Assembly: GCA_947167995.1 (NCBI GenBank)
Contig: CAMVKS010000030.1
Location: forward strand, 1 to 33,095
Source: an uncultured Prevotellaceae bacterium
GTDB lineage: Bacteria; Bacteroidota; Bacteroidia; Bacteroidales; Muribaculaceae
Direction of reading: 5' to 3'
Length of the DNA stretch: 33,095 bases
Below are positions 1 to 7,717 of the stretch, in pieces; positions within the stretch are counted from its first letter, which is position 1, and each line of letters starts with the position of its first letter. The notes under the pieces are model-generated. The model saw only the letters and a list, made by a program, of their open reading frames with translations. It was not told the DNA's origin and did not search any database. The position numbers were made by a program, and so were the translations under genes.

Positions 1-249
1 GTGAGCCGAAAAGCGATGCAAAATTACAACCGATTTATGACATGGCAAAATATTTCAGGAAAAAAATTACGAAAAAAATCACTTTTTTGCGTTTTGGAGG
101 GGTTTGGGACACAAAGATGGCGATTTGGGACTCCAGCGGAGGGGGGAGGGCAGACTCCACCACCCGGACCCACTGGAGTCTCCGGAGTCTCCGGAATCAC
201 CTGACGGTGGAGAGGGAAGAGGGCCGTGGAATCACTGGAATCACTTGAT

Positions 250-283
250 TAAGTGTTAAGTTTTAAGTGTTAAATGTTAAGTG
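250..283. repeat. TTAAGTG/TTAAATG short tandem repeat
   Basis: Four to five copies of a 7-9 base unit (TTAAGTG, TTAAGTTT, TTAAATG) are arranged head to tail. Similar AT-rich short-period repeats occur after other genes in this window (25446-25480, 30343-30378). Confidence 0.55.
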
Positions 284-329
284 AAGCCGCGTTGCGGCTG
301 ATGGGTTTACACACTCACTTGACTCGGGC

Positions 330-349
330 GGACAAGGCACGCCTTGTCC
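330..349. repeat. Perfect 9-bp inverted repeat
   Basis: GGACAAGGC, a two-base spacer (AC), then GCCTTGTCC. It has no T tract on either side, so it is not an obvious intrinsic terminator. It may be a dispersed palindromic element. A second small hairpin (AGCCGC-GTT-GCGGCT) lies at 285-299. Confidence 0.6.
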
Positions 350-506
350 CTACAGTCCCTCACCTGACTCATTGGACTCACTGGACATGGAATCACTGGA
401 ATCACCGGAATCACCAGCTGGCCGGGGCGGCGGATATATATAATATATTATAATGTACGCGCGCGGGCGTGTGAAGGTAGTGTAAAGGAACTGAGGAATG
501 CAACAT

Positions 507-540
507 TAAAAAAATCACACCAGCCGCGAAGGGCTGGTGC
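507..540 (-). terminator. Intrinsic terminator of porX
   Basis: The stem is CACCAGCC (518-525) paired with GGCTGGTG (532-539). On the minus strand a run of seven T (A508-514 on the plus strand) follows directly. It lies 24 bases beyond the porX stop codon, in the orientation expected for porX transcription. Confidence 0.85.
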
Positions 541-563
541 GCTACATATATAAATAATGTGTG

Positions 564-2108
564 TTACTTGCTTGAGAGTGTTACTATGGGCACGAGCATT
601 TCTTCCATCGAGATGCCTCCGTGCTGGAAGGTGTCGCGGAAGTACTGGACATAGTAGTTGTAGTTGTTGGGGTAAGCAAAAAAGTCGCGATTGGTGGTAA
701 AGATATAGGTAGACGCGACATTGGGGCTTGGCAATCCCACCTTTTTAGGACTCTTGATTTCAAAAACCTGCTTAGGATTGTAACTGAGATTCTTGCTGAC
801 TTTGTATCGAAGGTTGGTGTTGGTGTTGCGGTCACCAATCACCTTGACAGCATTCTCCACTTTAATAGTACCATGGTCGGTTGTTATGACGACCTTTGCA
901 CCCCTGAGCGCAATCTGCTTGAAGATTTCAAGGGCATAGGAGTTTTTGAACCAAGATACAGTGAGCGAGCGATAGGCCTCGTCGGTGTTGGCGAGTTCCC
1001 GTATCATCTTTGACTCAGTTCTGGAATGTGACATCATGTCGATGAAGTTGAACACAATCACGTTGAGGTCGTTTTTTGCAAGCGAAGCAAAGTTCTGCAA
1101 CAGGCGTTCGCCGGCATTGGAGTCGTTGAGTTTGTTGTAAGAGAACTTATATGGCTTGCGATATCGCTCGAGGATGGTGCGCACGAGCGGTTCTTCGTTG
1201 ACGTTCTTTCCTTCCTCCTCGTCCTCGTCGACCCAGAGGTCGGGGAACATTTTTTCAATATCCACAGGCAGCAGTCCCGAGAAAATAGCGTTTCGCGCAT
1301 ATTGTGTCGCCGTGGGCAGAATCGATGTGTAGAGACCGTCCTCGTCGACATTGAAATACTCGCTCAGCAGAGGACTTATAGTCTTCCACTGATCCAGCCT
1401 GAAGTTGTCGATTACTATGAAGAAGACTTTCTCGCCATTGTCGAGATGTGGAAAGATGTGGGTTTTGAACACTTCGTTGCTTCGCAGCGGGTGTTTGTCG
1501 GAAGTGAACCAGTCTTCGTAGTTTCGTTTTACGAACTTTGCAAACATGCCGTTAGCTTCGTTCTTCTGCATCTTGAGCATTTCTCCCATTCCTGTGTCGG
1601 CACTTGTAAGAGTCAGCTCCCACCACACGAGAGTTGAATAAAGCTCATACCAGTCGTCGATAGTCTGGGCCTGCGAAATCATCTGACTGATTTTCATGAA
1701 CTCCTGCTGGTAGTCGCTTGTAGCCTTCTGAGCTACAAGCGCTTCGCTGTGCAAATTCTTTTTTATAGAGAGCAGGATCTGCATGGGGTTGACCGGCTTG
1801 ATGAGATAGTCGGCAATTTGGCTGCCGATGGCCTGGTTCATGATGTTTTCCTCCTCGCTCTTGGTAATCATGATTACCGGGACATTGGGCTGGGATATTT
1901 TTATGCGCTGCAATGCCTCGAGACCGCTGATGCCTGGCATGTTCTCGTCGAGGATGATGAGGTTGTAGTTGCGCGCAGCAAGTGCATCGAGAGCGTCGCG
2001 CCCGTTGGTAACAGTGTCGACCTCATATCCCTTGTTCTTAAGGAAAAGTATGTGTGGCTTGAGGAAATCTATCTCATCGTCGGCCCATAGAATCAATTCT
2101 TTACTCAT
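564..2108 (-). CDS. porX: PorX-type response regulator with PglZ domain
   Basis: Cytoplasmic two-component effector of 514 aa, full length for PorX. Residues 1-120 form a receiver domain with acidic pair D10/D11, phosphoacceptor D54 (in LILDENMPG), T82 and K104. The remainder is a linker and a PglZ domain of the alkaline-phosphatase superfamily, with metal-binding-type segments VIDNFRLDQW, NFIDMMSHSR and VITTDHGT. In Porphyromonas and Flavobacterium, PorX works with the kinase PorY and sigma factor SigP to control type IX secretion genes, and its PglZ domain is reported as a zinc phosphodiesterase acting on oligonucleotides. Neither PorY, SigP nor type IX secretion genes are in this window, and many Bacteroidales keep PorX without an obvious type IX system, so the local role is open. 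It is transcribed alone, from a -7 element at 2130-2137. Confidence 0.92.
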   Translation of the reverse strand: MSKELILWADDEIDFLKPHILFLKNKGYEVDTVTNGRDALDALAARNYNLIILDENMPGISGLEALQRIKISQPNVPVIMITKSEEENIMNQAIGSQIADYLIKPVNPMQILLSIKKNLHSEALVAQKATSDYQQEFMKISQMISQAQTIDDWYELYSTLVWWELTLTSADTGMGEMLKMQKNEANGMFAKFVKRNYEDWFTSDKHPLRSNEVFKTHIFPHLDNGEKVFFIVIDNFRLDQWKTISPLLSEYFNVDEDGLYTSILPTATQYARNAIFSGLLPVDIEKMFPDLWVDEDEEEGKNVNEEPLVRTILERYRKPYKFSYNKLNDSNAGERLLQNFASLAKNDLNVIVFNFIDMMSHSRTESKMIRELANTDEAYRSLTVSWFKNSYALEIFKQIALRGAKVVITTDHGTIKVENAVKVIGDRNTNTNLRYKVSKNLSYNPKQVFEIKSPKKVGLPSPNVASTYIFTTNRDFFAYPNNYNYYVQYFRDTFQHGGISMEEMLVPIVTLSSK

Positions 2109-2129
2109 AAGTTCATTAGTTTTATGTCA

Positions 2130-2137
2130 CAAAGATA
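2130..2137 (-). promoter_or_regulatory. porX promoter -7 element
   Basis: TATCTTTG on the minus strand matches the Bacteroidetes -7 consensus TAnnTTTG, 21 bases upstream of the porX ATG. No clear -33 element is visible. It diverges from the promoter at 2192-2199. Confidence 0.65.
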
Positions 2138-2191
2138 GTGATTTCTTATGAACTAAAAAAGAGAGAAAGCGTGAACATCAAAATTTTTAAG

Positions 2192-2199
2192 TATATTTG
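2192..2199 (+). promoter_or_regulatory. Serine hydrolase promoter -7 element
   Basis: TATATTTG matches TAnnTTTG and lies 22 bases upstream of the ATG at 2222. The ATG follows an A-rich stretch (CCAAATAATA), typical of Bacteroidetes leaders. Confidence 0.65.
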
Positions 2200-2221
2200 C
2201 AAGATAAAATACCAAATAATA

Positions 2222-3436
2222 ATGAGAGCAAAAACAAAGATTATAGTAATCATAGCGTTAGCATTAGGATGCGTGATGGGGGCAAGTGCAAAGAGAGTGA
2301 ACATGAAACGTTTGGAAGTCAGGCTCGACTCATTGCTGCAGGCGCATTACGATCCACAGTCGCCTGGTGCCGCCCTGCTCATCGCCAAGAACGGCAAAGC
2401 GATATATGACAAGGGCATAGGCATCGCCGACATGGCTACCGGCGAGAAGATTGACGGCAACACTGCATTCAACATCGCCAGCATCAGCAAGCAGTTCACG
2501 GCGATAGGTGCCCTTAAGATGCAGGAAATGGGGTTGATAGACCTCAACCAGAGTGTCGCTCACTATTTTCCTGAGTTCAAAGGCGACATTTGGAAGAAAG
2601 TAAAGCTATGGCACCTGCTGAGCCACAGTTCAGGAGTTCCCGACGCCCGCCCCCGCGACAACCTCGACTTCATGCTCACCGCTACCGACGAGCAGAGCAT
2701 CCAGTACATGAAAGACTTGAACGAACTCCACTTCGAGCCTGGCAGCGACTATGAATACATCAACCCCACCTTCGACTTGTTCTACTTTCTTGTAGAGCGG
2801 TTGACAGGCATGAAATTTGTTGATTTCCAGAAGAAATATCTATTTGACAAAGCAGGAATGGCTAACGTGCAATATTTCACTCCCGATGCCACCATCGCAC
2901 ACATGGCTCACGGCTACATAGTGAACGAAGACGCCTTGATAGAAGGCAGCGACAGCGACTATGCCAAGAAGCGCGAAAAAGTTGAGAATGACTACGTCGA
3001 CGGCAAAGGTGTTCACTGGGCCGAGTGCGACTATGGCGAGGAGACGTTCTTCGCCACCAAGGCCGACGGCGGTATCTACACTACGACCCATGATTTTCTG
3101 AAATGGGAGAATGCATTGAGCAGCAACATCCCTGTAAAGAAATCATCGAAACGCAAAGCCTACACTCCCCACACCAAGGTCACCGGCAGCAAGTGGAGCG
3201 GCTATCAAAACCGCGAGTACACATGGTATGGCTACGGATGGTTTATCGACAAGACACCAGGACGCGAGATAAAAATCTACCACACCGGCGACAATGGCGG
3301 CTTCCAGGCCTATGCCGCAAAATATGAGCGCAGCCGCGTCAATGTCATCATGCTTGAGAACCAAAACACCGTCGACCGCTGGACGCTGCAACTCGAGATT
3401 GAAAGGATTTTGAGAGAAGAAGGAATGCTTCGTTAA
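2222..3436 (+). CDS. Secreted serine hydrolase, class C beta-lactamase fold
   Basis: A 404-residue protein with a signal peptide (about 1-23, ending ASA) and a beta-lactamase/transpeptidase-like domain. The SxxK motif is S87-I-S-K90, where S87 is the nucleophile. The YxN motif is Y179-I-N181 in DYEYINP, and the third motif is HTG near the C-terminus (IYHTGDNGG). This serine-hydrolase family includes D-aminopeptidases, DD-peptidases and esterases; most Bacteroidales members have no proven substrate and few are true beta-lactamases. It probably acts in the periplasm. An upstream in-frame start at 2138 would place 28 non-signal-like residues before the signal peptide and precede the -7 element, so 2222 is preferred. 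Confidence 0.88.
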   Translation: MRAKTKIIVIIALALGCVMGASAKRVNMKRLEVRLDSLLQAHYDPQSPGAALLIAKNGKAIYDKGIGIADMATGEKIDGNTAFNIASISKQFTAIGALKMQEMGLIDLNQSVAHYFPEFKGDIWKKVKLWHLLSHSSGVPDARPRDNLDFMLTATDEQSIQYMKDLNELHFEPGSDYEYINPTFDLFYFLVERLTGMKFVDFQKKYLFDKAGMANVQYFTPDATIAHMAHGYIVNEDALIEGSDSDYAKKREKVENDYVDGKGVHWAECDYGEETFFATKADGGIYTTTHDFLKWENALSSNIPVKKSSKRKAYTPHTKVTGSKWSGYQNREYTWYGYGWFIDKTPGREIKIYHTGDNGGFQAYAAKYERSRVNVIMLENQNTVDRWTLQLEIERILREEGMLR

Positions 3437-3485
3437 TGCATATATAACTATATTATTTACAATTGTTTTCGGCACAAAAACAAAA

Positions 3486-3503
3486 TGTAACCAAAACGTA
3501 ACA
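3486..3503 (+). promoter_or_regulatory. Pho-box-like 7-4-7 direct repeat
   Basis: TGTAACC, a four-base spacer AAAA, then CGTAACA: two 7-bp half-sites with an 11-bp period. That is the architecture bound by tandem OmpR/PhoB-type winged-helix domains (the E. coli Pho box is also 7-4-7). It lies about 33 bp upstream of the -7 element of the gene at 3569, whose product itself ends in such a domain. Binding is inferred. Confidence 0.5.
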
Positions 3504-3535
3504 GACGGTTTATTTAATCTATATACATTTTTCTA

Positions 3536-3543
3536 TACCTTTG
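3536..3543 (+). promoter_or_regulatory. -7 element of the NptA-like gene
   Basis: TACCTTTG matches TAnnTTTG, 25 bases before the ATG at 3569. No TTTG-type -33 element is visible at the usual spacing, which would fit a promoter needing an activator. Confidence 0.6.
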
Positions 3544-3568
3544 TTTCCTAATTAAGACGACAAGCAAA

Positions 3569-5527
3569 ATGACTATTGGCTTAATATTCCGGCTTCTCGG
3601 ATCGTTGGCGTTGCTCATTTATGGAATGAAGATAATGAGCGAAGCTCTTCAAAAAATGGCAGGTTCCAGTTTGCGTCACATCCTCGGGCGGATGACATCC
3701 AACCGCTTCAGTGGAATGCTGACAGGCACTTTCGTGACTTGTGCAGTGCAGTCATCTTCGGCCACAACGGTGATGACGGTCTCGTTTGTCTCGGCTGGAC
3801 TATTGACATTGGCACAGGCAATATCTGTCATAATGGGCGCCAACATCGGCACGACCCTCACGGCATGGATTATGTCATTGGGCTACAATGTAGACTTGAC
3901 TTGTGTGGTCTTTCCTGCATTCCTCGTCGGTATGGTTCTCATTTATAAGAAACGACACCGATATGTGGGAGATTTCCTTTTTGGAATTGCATTTCTTTTC
4001 TGGTCTTTGGTGATGTTAAGCAGTGTGGGCAAGGACTTAGATCTTGAGCATAATGCCGAAGTTGTGGCATTCTTTGCCTCATTCGACACCAACAGTTATC
4101 TCACTATCCTCGCTTTTCTTGGAATTGGCACCATTATCACCTGTATTGTTCAGTCGTCGGCAGCAGTTATGGCCATTACCATCCTGCTCTGCTCCACTGG
4201 AGTGGTTCCCATTTACATGGGAATTGCATTAGTTATGGGCGAGAATATTGGCACCACCGCCACTGCCAATCTCGCAGCACTCAAAGCAGGTGTGAGGGCA
4301 CGACAGGCAGCATTTGCCCATCTGCTTTTCAATGTGTTTGGTGTGATTTGGGTGCTATGCGTGTTTTACCCATTTGTTGATATGGTATGCAAGATGGCAG
4401 GCTATAACCCTTCTCTTCCGGGTCAAAATGAAAGTCTCCCCATCGTATTAGCTCTATTCCACACATGTTTCAATGTGATAAATACCGCGATTCTCATCAG
4501 TTTCATTCCACAGATGGAGCAAGTTGTGAAGTGGGTCATCAAGGATAAGCCAAAGGTCAAAACAGTCAAACGTCTTCAGTATATTGACAACGGGCTGATG
4601 GCAACCCCAGAGATTTCAATACTTCAGGCTCAGAAAGAGATTGTGCTCTTTGCTGAACGCCTGCAGCGCATGTTTGGCATGGTGTGCGTACTACTCGACG
4701 AGAAAGACAAGAAAGAATTTGAGCGTCAGTACGAACGCATTGCCAAGTATGAAGACATTGCCGACAACATGGAATTTGAAATCGCTTCTTACCTGAAAGA
4801 AGTAAGCAACAAGCACCTATCTGACGAATCAAAAAGTAAAATTCGTGGCATGCTTCGCCAAATCAGCGAATTAGAGTCTATAGGTGATGCTTGTTATACA
4901 CTGGCCCGCGCCATCCAGCACAAGCACAATGGACGTGAGGACTTCACCCAGCAACAATATACCAATCTTCATGAGATGCTGCGCTTGGTAAACGAGGCAT
5001 TGACACAGATGATGGTCGTCATCAGTGGGCGACGCGAGGATTTAACCATTGACATATCGCAAGAGATAGAGCATGACATCAATGTGCTTAGAGACAAACT
5101 CAGGGCAGAAAGCTTAAACGACATCAACGAACATAAGTATTCTTACGCCCTTGGTTCTTACTATGATGACATCATAACAAGATGCGAGGAACTTGGTGAC
5201 TACGTGATGAACGTCATTGAGGCTCGATTAGGAAAGCGCTTCCTCACATTCCGTGGCTTGCGGGTGAATCTTGACCGCAAAACTGTCACCATCGACGGCA
5301 CTTCAACAAACCTCACTCGAACCGAATTTAACCTACTATGCGAACTCCTGTCTAATAGTGGTCAAGTGCTATCACGACAACAACTCATGAATAGCATTTG
5401 GGATGGTGTAATTGTCACCGAGCGCACAGTGGATGTCAATATAACTCGACTGCGAAAGAAGCTTGGCCCTTATGCCCAAAACATCGTCAGCCGTCAAGGA
5501 TTTGGCTATGTTTTTGAAAAGAAGTGA
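3569..5527 (+). CDS. Na+/phosphate cotransporter fused to OmpR/PhoB-type DNA-binding domain
   Basis: A 652-residue three-part protein. Residues 1 to about 330 are the inner-membrane Na/Pi cotransporter (NptA/PNaS, SLC34-like) domain with its two inverted repeats: QSSSATT with MGANIGTT in the first, QSSAAV with MGENIGTT in the second. Residues about 345-550 are a charged helical region resembling PhoU, as in ordinary NptA homologues of about 560 residues. Residues 557-652 form a winged-helix transcriptional regulator C-terminal domain: the recognition-helix region RTVDVNITRLRKKL is followed by the wing IVSRQGFGYVF. The frame is open throughout and no start-like ATG with a leader precedes the winged helix, so it reads as a genuine fusion. 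If the order holds, a membrane-tethered, cytoplasmic DNA-binding domain is coupled to phosphate transport, comparable in layout to CadC/ToxR-type regulators. Sensing and target DNA are inferred. Confidence 0.9.
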   Translation: MTIGLIFRLLGSLALLIYGMKIMSEALQKMAGSSLRHILGRMTSNRFSGMLTGTFVTCAVQSSSATTVMTVSFVSAGLLTLAQAISVIMGANIGTTLTAWIMSLGYNVDLTCVVFPAFLVGMVLIYKKRHRYVGDFLFGIAFLFWSLVMLSSVGKDLDLEHNAEVVAFFASFDTNSYLTILAFLGIGTIITCIVQSSAAVMAITILLCSTGVVPIYMGIALVMGENIGTTATANLAALKAGVRARQAAFAHLLFNVFGVIWVLCVFYPFVDMVCKMAGYNPSLPGQNESLPIVLALFHTCFNVINTAILISFIPQMEQVVKWVIKDKPKVKTVKRLQYIDNGLMATPEISILQAQKEIVLFAERLQRMFGMVCVLLDEKDKKEFERQYERIAKYEDIADNMEFEIASYLKEVSNKHLSDESKSKIRGMLRQISELESIGDACYTLARAIQHKHNGREDFTQQQYTNLHEMLRLVNEALTQMMVVISGRREDLTIDISQEIEHDINVLRDKLRAESLNDINEHKYSYALGSYYDDIITRCEELGDYVMNVIEARLGKRFLTFRGLRVNLDRKTVTIDGTSTNLTRTEFNLLCELLSNSGQVLSRQQLMNSIWDGVIVTERTVDVNITRLRKKLGPYAQNIVSRQGFGYVFEKK

Positions 5528-5561
5528 AACAACCCAATATACTGAATTAAATCTATTGTCA

Positions 5562-5726
5562 TCAATACTTGATCAAGAAGTAGTCGAGCATAGCCTCGAA
5601 AAGGCCTTGTGCTGTTAAACAGGTGTCGAGCAAGTAACCCTGCACTCGTGTCCATTCTCTTAGTCCTCGATAATAGAACAACTTCAACTCATCGGTGATT
5701 ATAAACGGAACAATGCACACAAAAAA
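5562..5726 (-). pseudogene. Fic-family protein C-terminal remnant
   Basis: On the minus strand an open stretch of 54 codons ends in TGA at 5562-5564. It reads IVPFIITDELKLFYYRGL, then REWTRVQGYLLDTCLTAQG and LFEAMLDYF. I recognise this as the extreme C-terminus of Bacteroidales Fic (filamentation induced by cAMP) proteins, which typically end LFYYRGL, DTC, AQD and LDYF. An in-frame stop at 5727-5729 and unrelated sequence beyond it cut it off: the catalytic HPFxxGNGR motif and the rest of the gene are missing. It is a decayed fragment with no active product. Confidence 0.72.
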
Positions 5727-5784
5727 CTAAAAAATATCCTTCTATTGACTAATCAGCGATGCCTTGCCATTTGGAAATATTTAT

Positions 5785-5792
5785 TATCTTTG
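5785..5792 (+). promoter_or_regulatory. -7 element four bases before a start codon
   Basis: TATCTTTG matches TAnnTTTG and ends only four bases before the ATG at 5797. Transcription normally starts a few bases after this element, so the mRNA would be leaderless or nearly so. The same arrangement is kept in the duplicate gene at 8900. Confidence 0.6.
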
Positions 5793-5796
5793 CAAC

Positions 5797-6885
5797 ATGA
5801 TAAAAGTGGCAAGAATAATATTGCTTTTTGCGGCTTTATTGTTGTCAAGCACATGCTGCATCTACTCACAAACTTATATAGTTAGTGGAGCAGTTAGTGC
5901 TATGGATAGCATTGACCTTAAAGATAAATACTGCGAGAATTGCCATGTTTTTCTGAATGACACGCTTGAAACTATTACTGATAAATACGGCGAATTTGAA
6001 TTCACAAACATACCTAATGGAATACATAAGCTATTAATACAAACACCTACTTGTTCAAGGAGCTACAATGTAATAGTTGAAGACAAAGATTATTTTAATG
6101 TTTATACACTCGACTTTAATCACGAGAAATATATAACCCAAGCTAAATCAAACATAGAAAATAACACTCCAGTTATATATGAAATAGGTTCCATTGCCCC
6201 TGTCAGTATACCTGGAGAATATGGCTTTGAATCATTTCATAAAAAATTCAACACAAAAGTGGAAGTTATAGGCTGTACTATAGATACTGACTATGAGACT
6301 TATGTTGAATGTAACTTCTTAGCTTTTGAATGGTTAAGCAATCATTTTGGCACATGGTGGCGTAGCGGAAAATGGCGAGAAATGCTAAAATACATTGATG
6401 GCTTTAGCGATTGGGAGAAAATTCATGACCATGACTTTCAAATTAAACTGTATCCTAATCTTAATCGTAACCCTTCAGTAGTAATTGACGGATTGATTAT
6501 TGAGTATAATCCAGCAATTGCTTCCGACCCTGACAGCCCAACAGCATTTGTCACTCAAATATGCCCCATCATTCAAGAAAACGATATTGATAGTTGCTTT
6601 ATAGTTAGTCCAACAATATTTTGCAGACCTGGGAATGTAATCGTTGTTAAAACTAAACCTGAGTCAGGAATAGATACCATTTTATTGAATGGACATGTGT
6701 CTAAAAGAAAGAACAAAGCTGAATTGACTAATTTTATTTCATCTAATCCACCAAAATTTTCTTTATTAGAAAAGAAATGGAAGCTTAATAGAATAACATC
6801 ATTGAAGATTTATCCTAATGGAAAAGAGGTAATAGATGACAATAACAACAAACACATTATTTTTGTTGAAGTTGAAGCCAAGTAA
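5797..6885 (+). CDS. Secreted protein with carboxypeptidase-regulatory-like domain (full-length copy)
   Basis: A 362-residue exported protein of unknown role. A hydrophobic signal peptide (about 1-25) is followed by an Ig-like fold resembling CarboxypepD_reg domains (about 26-105, with ITDKYGEFEFTNIPNG typical of that family). A middle region (about 135-225) has FHKKFNTKVEVIGCTID, like a domain seen in Bacteroides exported proteins. A C-terminal part (about 230-330) with VVIDGLIIEYN and ENDIDSCFIVSP recalls the plug segment of SusC/TonB-dependent receptors, but no beta-barrel follows. The start at 5797 is chosen because the signal peptide begins there and the duplicate starts at the same residue. 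A shortened duplicate lies at 8900-9463. Base composition is AT-rich compared with recO or the glycan operon, which suggests an accessory gene. Confidence 0.75.
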   Translation: MIKVARIILLFAALLLSSTCCIYSQTYIVSGAVSAMDSIDLKDKYCENCHVFLNDTLETITDKYGEFEFTNIPNGIHKLLIQTPTCSRSYNVIVEDKDYFNVYTLDFNHEKYITQAKSNIENNTPVIYEIGSIAPVSIPGEYGFESFHKKFNTKVEVIGCTIDTDYETYVECNFLAFEWLSNHFGTWWRSGKWREMLKYIDGFSDWEKIHDHDFQIKLYPNLNRNPSVVIDGLIIEYNPAIASDPDSPTAFVTQICPIIQENDIDSCFIVSPTIFCRPGNVIVVKTKPESGIDTILLNGHVSKRKNKAELTNFISSNPPKFSLLEKKWKLNRITSLKIYPNGKEVIDDNNNKHIIFVEVEAK

Positions 6886-6909
6886 AGGCCTTGCTTTCTT
6901 TAGAACAAA

Positions 6910-6958
6910 TTTAATTTCACGTTTTTGCGTAGGACTAATCGCAGAATTACTAAAATTA
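6910..6958 (+). terminator. 3' hairpin, degenerate member of TTTTGCG/CGCAGAA family
   Basis: TTTTTGCG and CGCAGAA flank a ten-base loop after the gene ending at 6885. The inner seven pairs include a T-G wobble at the same position as the better-formed hairpins at 7721 and 9493; the outer arms pair only in part. It is probably a 3' end or stability structure of the upstream transcript. Confidence 0.5.
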
Positions 6959-6963
6959 TAAAT

Positions 6964-7680
6964 ATGAAATCATATATAAAGAGTTTCGGTTTTCTTATTT
7001 TATTCTTCTTTCTTGTTGGTAATTGTTATTCTTTTGCCAAGAATAAAGAGATTAAGACTCAATGTATTGAAATAAAATCCCCTCAGAACGATAGCCTATA
7101 TTGTAAATTTACTTTAAGGGATTTGAAACTTGACACTACTTTTGTTTTTAAAACTGGCAATATTGATAGTGTGTTGTCTTGTAGAAATGATTACGACTGG
7201 GAAAAAATTTCCTCCGACATCAAAATTGCTCAACAGGCCAATGTTGACAAATCGGCATATACCTATTTATATCTTGCTGAAGAGTATCATAAAATGAGAA
7301 ATTATGTTAACCTATTGGCATTACATGATTGTCAGGTTGGCGATACTCTATTTATAATGGACAACATGAATACTATAGAATTCACAAAATCTGAAGTTTC
7401 ATGGAAAAATAGTGACATAAACAATTATTATATAACCCAAATAGACGATTATTATGTATTTGTCATACCATCATCTTCATATGACACAAATTTCTACACT
7501 AATCAGCAGTCTTTAATATGTAACTGGAATTTGTCTGGATTAATTCAGGAGTATAATTCTAAAAAAGAAATAATGCAGCAATACACATATAACTTTGGTG
7601 AAATTTTTGTTTCAAGGATAATATTACAAGAAGATGGAATATATAAGTTCGATACCATGAACTATAACGACTATCCATAG
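6964..7680 (+). CDS. Hypothetical exported protein
   Basis: A 238-residue protein that I do not recognise. It begins with a clear signal peptide (FGFLILFFFLVGNCYSFA), then a soluble, AT-rich-coded region. Visible segments are a beta-rich start (YCKFTLRDLKLDTTFVFKTG), a helical middle (SAYTYLYLAEEYHKM) and an aromatic C-terminal half (NNYYITQIDDYYVFVIP). No catalytic motif stands out. The ATG at 6964 sits behind an A-rich leader; an alternative start at 6925 lies inside the preceding hairpin and is unlikely. It follows the full-length secreted gene by 78 bp on the same strand and has a hairpin of the same family after it, so the two may belong to one accessory unit. Confidence 0.7.
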   Translation: MKSYIKSFGFLILFFFLVGNCYSFAKNKEIKTQCIEIKSPQNDSLYCKFTLRDLKLDTTFVFKTGNIDSVLSCRNDYDWEKISSDIKIAQQANVDKSAYTYLYLAEEYHKMRNYVNLLALHDCQVGDTLFIMDNMNTIEFTKSEVSWKNSDINNYYITQIDDYYVFVIPSSSYDTNFYTNQQSLICNWNLSGLIQEYNSKKEIMQQYTYNFGEIFVSRIILQEDGIYKFDTMNYNDYP

Positions 7681-7717
7681 ATTTGTAGCAATATTGTCTT
7701 TTATAATAAGAATACAA

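Larger units (their letters stand above)
171..415. repeat. Degenerate 9-bp tandem repeats (GGARTCAC type)
   Basis: Units of about nine bases, with variants such as CTCCGGAGT, ACTGGAATC and ACCGGAATC, recur in three clusters at about 171-204, 225-250 and 361-415. The clusters share phase and consensus but are separated by unrelated sequence. No protein frame is conserved through them, so they look like an expanded non-coding repeat. Confidence 0.6.
1..506. other. Non-coding region with short repeats
   Basis: I see no convincing gene here. Short open frames at the left edge run through purine-rich, repetitive sequence and have no recognisable product. The stretch contains degenerate 9-bp repeats (three clusters), a TTAAGTG-type repeat and two hairpins, listed separately. 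The sequence at 421-475 is a TA-alternating run followed by a GC-alternating run. It is probably a long 3' intergenic region in which repeats accumulate; the gene to the left lies outside the window. Confidence 0.6.

Noticed and set aside
1-248. Two overlapping short frames at the left edge
   Set aside because: They run through purine-rich and repeat sequence, end in low-complexity proline/glycine or repeat residues, and have no leader or recognisable domain.
421-475. Possible origin or Z-DNA element in the alternating TA and GC runs
   Set aside because: The run is short and no DnaA boxes or dnaA/dnaN genes are near; it is better treated as low-complexity sequence.
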